Origin: Lineus longissimus
Taxonomy: Eukaryota > Nemertea > Pilidiophora > Heteronemertea > Lineidae
Length of the DNA: 64,000 nt
Reading direction: 5' to 3'
NCBI RefSeq assembly: GCF_910592395.1
Contig: NC_088308.1
Location: forward strand, 12,355,001-12,419,000
Part shown: positions 56,724-64,000 of the stretch, piece after piece
How positions within the stretch are numbered: position 1 is the stretch's first letter
Layout: each line of letters begins with the position of its first letter
Notes under the pieces: generated by a model
Seen by the model: the letters and a program-made list of their open reading frames with translations, nothing else
What the model was told of the DNA's origin: nothing
The model's database searches: none
Position numbers and translations under genes: made by a program

Positions 56724-58727
56724 TTTTTTAGCTCTGCTGACAAAGTCAGCGAAGCTGGTAATATTACTAAGGGAATGGTGTCCGTCCTTCCATCCTTCCA
56801 TGTCAATTTTGGGCATTTTGTAACCGTAAGACCTTAAGGCACTTTGTTGACGCTGCTAAATTAGGAGTAGCCCAAGGGGAACTCAGAAACCAAAAATCAG
56901 CGCGATCCGACCTACATTCGGCGAATGAGGTCATCGGGAAGTTTAAACTTCTTTCCTTTATACCTCGGGCCACAGAGGAAATATTGTTTTCAAATCTGGC
57001 CGAATATTTTTTAATAATTTTTCATTTTGCCTTGTAATGGAATTAGTTTAGTTTTCACCGCCAGTTGGCGCTACAGGCACATTTGACAGATTTTTTGACG
57101 ATTCAAAAGCCCGGGTTATGACGTATAGTTGCGCAGTTGTATTCTGCGCATTGAATTGGCCAGGGAACCAGGCTATATTTCAGCATACCCACTGTGACCA
57201 GTGTAAAGATAGAAGATTGATTTTGCAACAAGTAACCAATTTTCTGCTAAAAAGTAGTCAAGTAGGCGATATTATCACTAGTTCCTTTCAGTGGGTAGTC
57301 ATAAGGTCTTAAGGGAATACTTTCAGAAATTAGTTCTTGAAAATTTGGCCACAATTCTGTGAAAACGATATCGGAAGTGCACGCTCTGTTCGCGATGTAT
57401 TTTGAAGTGGAGAATTCCCACAGTATGTGCAGTGAATCGGCATGATTCTGTTTGCATATTAGTTTTTAGTACTACGATTCTTACATGAGTAAAAAGTAGA
57501 CGTTTTAAGCAACACAATAATGTTACTCCCATAAAAATTGATTGCAAATTGACGGAGCTACGGCATTCTGTTCGGCAATTGTCTGATAAAAAACATTGGA
57601 TGCTAATGCATGCCAAATGGCACACTTTAAAAAGCGCTCATTGGACAACGTAGGGAATCACCAGAAATGACGTCATCGCTGGTCTAAATCTTCTATATAA
57701 TAATATTAGAAGGGGGACGAATAAAGTCACACTTAGAGGCATTGGATGGCCTTGAAATTTTGCATGAATGGTGGTGACACCTTACCCTGATGCAACGTCT
57801 TGGTTTTATTCAAAAATTTACTTCAGCGGAGCAGAAATGAGAGATTTTTAATCGGACACTGTCAATTCTCCTTACCACTCACAGAAGCCAAGTATGCAGG
57901 GTCTTAATCAATTACCTGCACTCCCTGTGGGGTGAATAACATTACTTTTGAACAGCTGGCTGTAGGGGGATGATTGGAACAGCCGGTATACCTGCTGACC
58001 TGCTGAACCCAGATAAATGTTATTTTCAATCCACGATTGCAGGTCACCTGATTTTCAAGATTTCGCGGGAAATTGTAAACAAATGCATGTGTGCAGTTCA
58101 AATGTAAACAAAAATGTATTTTTGGTACTTTTGGTTGCTGGACTTGGGTTTTCCCGCAGTTAGGAGCTGGGGTCAAATTGGTGGTCTATTGTTTATGGGT
58201 GCTGTTTTAGTCAGAGGTAGCCCTTGATTATGAAGGGATTTTCAAATATGAAAACGACCCTTTGTATTGTAAATTCCAATCACCTGCAGGACAGCCTACA
58301 GGTCAATTTCTCTCAATAACATTAATTTTGTTGACTCCTGTAATCTCTACCTTGACCTCTGTTAAATCAGGATACCTCTCAATTACAGACAGCATTTTGT
58401 ATCCTTGTGCTGTACAACCCAGCCTGGACATACCACAGTTGTCCATGGAGAAGTCTCATCCTCTCTGACACTTCTTTTCTGTAAAGCTACCGATACAACA
58501 TACTGAACTAGGGATATCTTCCGTTGCCTCCTGTAATATTTACATACCATGGCTGATTAGTTCAATCATATTTCATCCAGCTGGCAGCTCTGCATTGGAA
58601 ATCTTAGTGGTATAACGTGTTCTCTTGACCTTCAAACAGTAGTATAAAGCTGATATTTACTACTTTACACCCTCAGTCCTATGTTATTAGGTCATCCAGC
58701 TGAGCACCAGGCCCTTGGGCCTCTTGT
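56724..58727 (+). mobile_element. Family-A copy A4 containing family-B sequence
   Basis: Starts TTTTTTAGCTCTGCTGAC with the GCTGAC-AAA-GTCAGC hairpin and ends AGCTGAGCACCAGGCCCTTG, GGCC, TCTTGTTTT. It is the uninterrupted reference for the Helitron target in A2 (AAGCTGGTAATATTACTAAG). A family-B module lies at 57715-58250. Confidence 0.8.
57715..58250 (+). repeat. Family-B module inside A4
   Basis: Shares 'GGACACTGTCAATTCTCC', 'ACCTGCACTCCCTGTGGGG' and 'GGTGGTCTATTGTTTATGGG' with the B copies at 11260 and 30867. It is entered and left at different family-A positions from those in A3. Confidence 0.6.
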
Positions 58728-58858
58728 TTTCATTTTCACCCCAAAGTTAATACATGATACTGCAGGCTTAATGTGTATGGCTAACCCACAGTCAAAATTT
58801 TGTCGCTAGAACACATCTGAGGAGCTACATTGTATATCAGAATCTAATTTCGAATTGT

Positions 58859-59696
58859 AACATTGCTAATGGAACATAACCTTACTACTCCCTCTCAAGA
58901 TTAGATTAATGAATCTATGTTTTTTTAGGTTTCTGGTACCTTAAAAAGTACCACTTTGTTCCAAAATGACTGTAAAGTCACAAAATGAGGTCTGAGAAGC
59001 ACCAATACTATTGAGGCGCCATGTGGGAATTAAATTATTTGACGAAATTATTTGAAATAAGCAAATTATATCGAAATAAATGAGTGAACGAAGTCAAGAT
59101 TATTTCCAAACCATAAATTTGCTTATTCCAATTGTATTCAAACCATTTACTGTTCCTATCGATATTGTTTCAAACAATGAATTTGCTCTCTTTTGATTAT
59201 ATTCATCCAATAAAACAACGTAACTTTATTGTTTTCAAATAATTCATTTTCTGAATATCCATGGTTTCAAATAATCAAACATTGCTAATGGAACATAACC
59301 TTACTACTCCCTCTCAAGATTAGATTAATGAATCTATGTTTTTTGAGGTTTCTGGTACCTTAAAAAGTACCACTTTGTTCCAAAATGACTGTAAATTCAC
59401 AAAATGAGGTCTGAGAAGCACCAATACTATTGAGGCGCCATGTGGGAATTAAATTATTTGACGAAATTATTTGAAATAAGCAAATTATATCGAAATAAAT
59501 GAGTGAACGAAGTCAAGATTATTTCCAAACCATAAATTTGCTTATTCCAATTTTATTCAAACCATTTACTGTTCCTATCGATATTGTTTCAAACAATGAA
59601 TTTGCTCTCTTTTGATTATATTCATCCAATAAAACAACGTAACTTTATTGTTTTCAAATAATACATTTTCTGAATATCCATGGTTTCAAATAATCA
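58859..59696 (+). repeat. 419-bp tandem duplication
   Basis: Two nearly identical units, 58859-59277 and 59278-59696, each starting AACATTGCTAATGGAACATA and ending TTTCAAATAATCAA. They differ at only a few bases, so the event is recent. The unit spans the left arm of the foldback element plus about 155 bp of flank. Confidence 0.93.
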
Positions 59697-60411
59697 AACT
59701 GTCTCCAAATTGTCCATTGCATTGGATGATAAATAATCACGCACAAAATCATTATTTCCAAACCATCACTTTAACAAACTGATCGTTTCAAATCATGAAA
59801 GTATGCAGGAAATTATTTGTATACAATCTAATTGTACTCATCTAATGTTGATTATTTGCATCCCAGCGACGTTTTTTCAAACCATGAAAACGCGTACTCT
59901 GATTATTTCCATCCAATCACTTCCAAAAGTCATTGTTTCCATCCAAGCAAAACTACGTTCATGGTATGCGCACATGGTTTGCGCAGTAGACGGATTTGAA
60001 ACGATCAGTTTGTTAAAGTGATGGTTTGGAAATAATGATTTTGTGCGTGATTATTTATCATCCAATGCAATGGACAATTTCCTGGTTTGAGAAACCGTGA
60101 CTTTTTTAATTTTGATTATTTAACAAACCATTATTTCGAGACAGTTTGATTATTTGAAACCACGGATATTCAGAAAATGTATTATTTGAAAACAATAAAG
60201 TTACGTTGTTTTATTGGATGAATATAATAAAAAGAGAGCAAATTCATTGTTTGAAACAATATCGATAGGAACAGTAAATGGTTTAAATACAATTGGAATA
60301 AGCAAATTTATGGTTTGGAAATAATCTTGACTTCGTTCACTCATTTATTTCGATATAATTTACTTATTTCAAATAATTTCGTCAAATAATTTAATTCCCA
60401 AATGGCGCCTC
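59432..60411. mobile_element. Foldback element with ~400 bp arms
   Basis: 980 bp with ends GAGGCGCCAT...ATGGCGCCTC and inverted arms running to about 59797 on the left and from about 59990 on the right. An unpaired centre of about 190 bp holds further 'ATTATTT/CATCCAA' words. A partial second left arm lies at 59013-59277 because of the tandem duplication. No ORF. Confidence 0.85.
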
Positions 60412-60604
60412 ATACAATACACAATCAATTATTTTGAGTGTTCTCCACCAAAATGCGACATCATATGAAGCTCATAATATGTAACATCATTAAACTTTGC
60501 CACATACAAATTGTTTGAAAAAAAAATTGTTCTCATTGACGCAAGCCTTTTGAATAAGACTAGTATTTGGAGTTTAAGCAGGAGAGAAATGAGCTAAATG
60601 AACA

Positions 60605-61640
60605 CTTTAAATTGTTTGGTCTTACATTTATGTAAGACCATAATCATAATTAAGATGTCATTGCACCTGTGGCATCCGTCGTCCGTCGTCGTAATCCGTC
60701 GTCATCGTCCGTTAACGGAGCACGTTTCGTCACCGCTAGAGCTAGATGGCTAAAACTTGTTGTGATGGTAGCTTTGGGCAATATGCCCAGATCTATTTTT
60801 CTTTTTTGCGATATGACCTACTTTCTTGCCGCCAGGCGGCCATCTTGGAAATAGTTTTTAATAAGGTTAGATGACATATCCCCGGGTTTTTGATTTGACC
60901 TACTTTTCAAGGTCACAGAGGTCAAAGTTCACTAAATCACCGATAGGTGGCACGTTTCGTTTCTATATGAGCTAGAAGGTTCTAAACTTGTGAGGACATG
61001 CGTCTAGATACCCTCTATTCTACCCTAAAAATTTGGCTCCCTCGGACTTCGAATATGGCCACTAGGCGGCCATCTTGAAAATTAAACAAAGTCGGATTGC
61101 AACCAAATTGAAATTTCATGTGATTGTATATCTATGTAGTCTCTACAACATCCTTGATTTTCAGTCAAATCCATCTACCCATATGGCCGCCAGGTGGCCA
61201 TCTTGAAATTTGAACAAAGTCCTATAGCCCCAAAACTAATGATCAGATTGCAACCAAACTTCATGTGATTATGTATCTATGTACTCTTATCAATATCCCT
61301 AATTTTCAGTCAAATCCCATGACAAATATGGCCACCAGGCCACCATCTTGAAAATCCAACAAAGTCCTAGTACTCCTAAACTGTTCAACAGACGTCAACG
61401 AATTTCCATGTGACATGTGCACTCTTCAATAACCCTGAAATTCAGTCAACTTTATAACCAAAATGCTATACTTAGATGGTACCGGTAATTTTCTTTGGTG
61501 TCATTGAGCCGAGAAGAATTATATCATTCAATTGAATCAAAACTGATGAAACTAGCCTGAAACTGTTCTCCCCATATCCACTGCAAATGACATGCAAATT
61601 ACATTACCCGAGGTGAGCACATTTCATTGTATCCCAGAAT
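60605..61640 (+). mobile_element. Family-C copy C10
   Basis: Contains 'CATCCGTCGTCCGTCGTCGT', AGCACGTTTCGTCACCGC and 'ATATGGCCACCAGGC', and ends 'CCCGAGGTGAGCACATTTCAT'. Its 5' hairpin is replaced by a TTGGTCTTACATTTATGTAAGACCA palindrome at about 60620. The ~1 kb sequence is the reverse complement of C9, 6 kb upstream. Confidence 0.75.
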
Positions 61641-62329
61641 ACAGGGCACTTAGGACCATATCACATTGCCACACCAAGTTAGAAAAATTACACAATGTAC
61701 ACAAGCCCCCCCCCCCAAACTGTGCATGTATGCATGTACCTGTATATACCTTAAAAGATAACCTGTATTACGCAGTTTTACATTTATCACTTTAGTTTAA
61801 AGCCGATGAACAGGCATGGAACGTTTTTGTTGTAAAAACTGACTGTCACTACCACCAAATAATGCATCAAAACACTGGCCAAAATATTGTTAAATAAGTT
61901 CTAAAAATAGATGTTCTAGCATAATTGTTAATCATAGAGCAATGCATATCTCCCCGAGATAGATAGATATGATGTTAACACCTGGTGTCCAGTGATGTAG
62001 ATCTACATACTTTATGCCCTAATGAACGACATCATCAGTCAAGGGATCCAATCGACTATCTAATGGCTTAATGGGATAGTGCTGAACCAGCTGATGGGCT
62101 AGTACTGAATCATTTTCAAAAGTGGTCGTCTCCGATATTTGACAAACATTAAGCATTAAAACGCTAATTTTGAAGAAATAAAGCACGTTTTACAAAAATA
62201 ATGAATAAAAAATTTAAGTCTGTACTCTTAGTCTTTTTTTTAACATTAAACATCGATGTAAGGGAAATGATACATTGCTCTTGTGAGAACTTTGATTAAA
62301 AGTTTGTAACATTTCACCAAATCTTTTTT
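61641..62329. other. Intron, no recognised feature
   Basis: About 690 bp with a C10 run at about 61708. No gene or known repeat. Confidence 0.4.
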
Positions 62330-62760
62330 TTATATGCCTGTTGCAAGACGTGCGGCGTGCATCCGAGCTATAACTTTAGAACAGCTAGAGATTTCACTCT
62401 TAATTTGTTGGCACAGTAGTAAGAACAGGATATTGGTGACGTTGAGTTCGATATCCAGCATGTTACTTACGGTTTGGCTACTTAAGTTCTTGTCAAATTA
62501 CGATATGTTAAACTTGTTCGCGACCAGTGAAGCTTTTGATCCCAAATCTCTGTAAATATGTACCCCTTCGTGACAGTAACTCATAGACCAACTTTCAACC
62601 TTATATCATGCCTAGTTTGGGACCCTGGGGGCACTATGCTAAAACACAAAAAGTGTGATAACCCGCTTCATATGGGACACAGCTTGGTGAAATTTTTATG
62701 ACAGATACTTCTGAAGTTTCACGTGTCTTCTTTAGGCACACAGGTTAAACTTTTAACCAT
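62330..62760 (+). repeat. Family-D fragment
   Basis: Starts TATATGCCTGTTGCAAGACG and contains 'GAGCTATAACTTTAGAACAG' and 'CCTTATATCATGCCTAGTTT'. A further part of the same family occurs at 63560-63830 ('CCTTATATCATTCCAGGTTT'). Confidence 0.5.
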
Positions 62761-63070
62761 CTAGACCCACTTTTTGCCAACTGCTTGGCTCAGACCGCCC
62801 TTCAGCAGGCCATACTGCCTGGATGGACTGACCAAGATCTACTCTAGGTCAATCAAGGGGAGAAATTGACTCCTTGCGGTCCCGCTATCAGGAATACCTC
62901 TGTATATCCAACCGTATTTCTTTGACGCCACACGCATCTGATGAGTCTCTCTTGACGAAACCGCATTTCCTGCACCTTCATGACCTATCAGGTACACATG
63001 GTTGCTTCATACCATCAGTGCACGGTGCCCAGTAGCCAAAATCCTTCATTTTGGTCCTCTGGCCTCTCTT

Positions 63071-63085
63071 GTTGCTATGAGCAAC
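63071..63085. promoter_or_regulatory. RFX X-box-like palindrome
   Basis: GTTGCTATGAGCAAC is a perfect 6-3-6 inverted repeat fitting the X-box pattern GTNRCY-N3-RGYAAC. It lies 34 bp before a CRE cluster and about 210 bp before exon G. Function is inference. Confidence 0.4.
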
Positions 63086-63118
63086 AGAGCATGCAGGCTC
63101 AGGCTACAATGTCACTGA

Positions 63119-63164
63119 TGACGTCACAAGGATGCCATGACGTCATCATGACGTCATGACGTCG
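63119..63164. promoter_or_regulatory. Cluster of CRE/ATF sites
   Basis: TGACGTCA occurs at 63119-63126, 63138-63145 and 63149-63156, with TGACGTCG at 63157-63164: four sites in 46 bp, the palindromic CREB/ATF consensus. It is intronic with respect to the predicted host gene and could be an enhancer or an internal promoter. Confidence 0.5.
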
Positions 63165-63295
63165 GGTCAATAATCACAGCTGTCAGACAGTCCCTGAATG
63201 ATCTCTTCATTCAGTTGCGGTCATGCAGGCGCAGTGGACACCAAATTGCCACGTCAACATCATTTGTTGTTATTCCCTTGGTATCCACTGTCTAG

Positions 63296-63509
63296 GAACA
63301 CCCCAGGGCGCTCTGGCTTTGGCACTGCACATCTGTAGTGCCTGTGATGCGGAAGTCTCACACTCTCCCAGCTTCGTAAGTGGTCGATTTTTGTCGCAAC
63401 CATTTGGGCCTAGGGCCCCGCACTCACTTCAGAGTGCATTATTAATGGGCTTCAGCTCCATGAAGCTTTCATCAGTGCACCCAGCCCCTGTGGATTTCAT
63501 ATTCCCAAG
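63296..63509 (+). CDS. Host gene exon G (tentative)
   Basis: 214 nt, phase 1 to phase 2. The acceptor is GGTATCCACTGTCTAG, weaker than the others, and the donor is AAG|GTAAGT. Its first two bases complete a glycine codon with exon F; then 'TPQGALALALHICSACDAEV' ... 'SSMKLSSVHPAPVDFIFP'. It is open throughout in the required frame, but the protein is not recognisable. The 10.4 kb intron before it could hide another exon. Confidence 0.5.
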
Positions 63510-64000
63510 GTAAGTATACGTACTTTGCCACGTCATTTAAATTTTAGATACTTCTGAAGAGGGACATAATTTCCAGGACTGGTTTTGACCTTAAACTTTT
63601 TTCAAGGTCACAGAGGTCAAAGTTCATGTCAAATTTTGAAATGTTCGCATTTCCCAACCACTGCAGCGACTGCAGCTATTGATCCCAACCTCTGTACATA
63701 TATACATCTAGATGATAGCAACTCTTAGAGCAATTTTCGACCTTATATCATTCCAGGTTTTGCCACTCGGAGGCATTATTTAAAAAAATAGAAAGTGTGA
63801 CTTGCTGATAGATGGTCAGATTGGTTTCATATTTCTGTGGGACTGCAGGGATGTGGGGGCTGGATAGGTACCTGGTGTTTTCTGTTTCGATAGGATTATA
63901 AGCCCCCCTTCTTAGGGGGGCTCTTAAGATACATGCGTGAAGGAATTAGTGCATTTCCATTAGAAATTTTCTGTATAGCTTGAAACAAAAATTTTTGGTC
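63510..64000. other. Family-D remnant and intron
   Basis: After exon G: a family-D stretch (63560-63830, with TTCAAGGTCACAGAGGTCAA) and a short hairpin, AGCCCCCCTT-CTTAGGGGGGCT, at about 63901-63922. No further exon is seen. Confidence 0.45.

Noticed and set aside
63223-63509. Longer exon G starting after GGTCATGCAG at 63229
   Set aside because: This acceptor would put the exon in phase 0, but exon F ends in phase 1; the TCTAG acceptor at 63295 fits the phase.

Overview
This is animal nuclear DNA, probably from a marine invertebrate with a large, transposon-rich genome. There are no bacterial operons. What is visible is short exons with GT/AG splice sites in long introns, together with Tc1-like, DIRS-like, Helitron, CR1/L2-like and Harbinger-like elements and several dispersed non-coding repeat families. 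I cannot name the species.

Under the transposons runs one host gene on the + strand. Seven exons (A 14379-14506, B 39769-39871, C 41666-41853, D 46147-46222, E 51146-51244, F 52829-52916, G 63296-63509) each have consensus splice sites, are open in one frame, and join in matching codon phase at all six junctions. The translation of exons A-E looks like the C-terminal half of an arrestin fold. Exon G is the least certain. The first and last exons lie outside the window or were not found. All introns are filled with mobile DNA.

Layout. 0-3.3 kb: repeat fragments, a reverse transcriptase remnant, and a dead Tc1 element of the Sleeping-Beauty type with IR/DR ends. 3.3-11.1 kb: a family-A repeat split by a 6.2 kb DIRS-like tyrosine-recombinase retrotransposon, itself split by a 0.87 kb Harbinger-like element. 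11.1-14.4 kb: family-B repeat and another RT fragment. 14.6-27.9 kb: a 13.3 kb Helitron (5' TC, 3' hairpin and CTGG) inserted exactly between A and T of another family-A copy. It holds a spliced leader ORF, an accessory ORF, a Rep-helicase ORF, a 210 bp minisatellite, and two unclassified TIR elements (E1, E2). 28-32.4 kb: more family A/B. 32.4-39.7 kb: sparse intron. 39.7-64 kb: the remaining exons among family-C repeats, a dead CR1/L2-like retroposon split by a third TIR element (E3), small MITEs and a 1 kb foldback element.

Most unusual signal: E1, E2 and E3 share an architecture in which short words (CTGGAA/CTGACA, CAGTG/CAGTCA, and AAACG/CGTTT respectively) recur every 10-11 bp, the DNA helical repeat, in arrays toward the ends. 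E1 and E2 also share a ~200 bp core and similar termini although their words differ. I do not recognise these as a described family. Second, the dispersed families A and C share a Helentron-like plan: a 5' hairpin, a subterminal 9-mer inverted repeat and a 3' GGCC hairpin. Family C also carries CTCF-core-like motifs.
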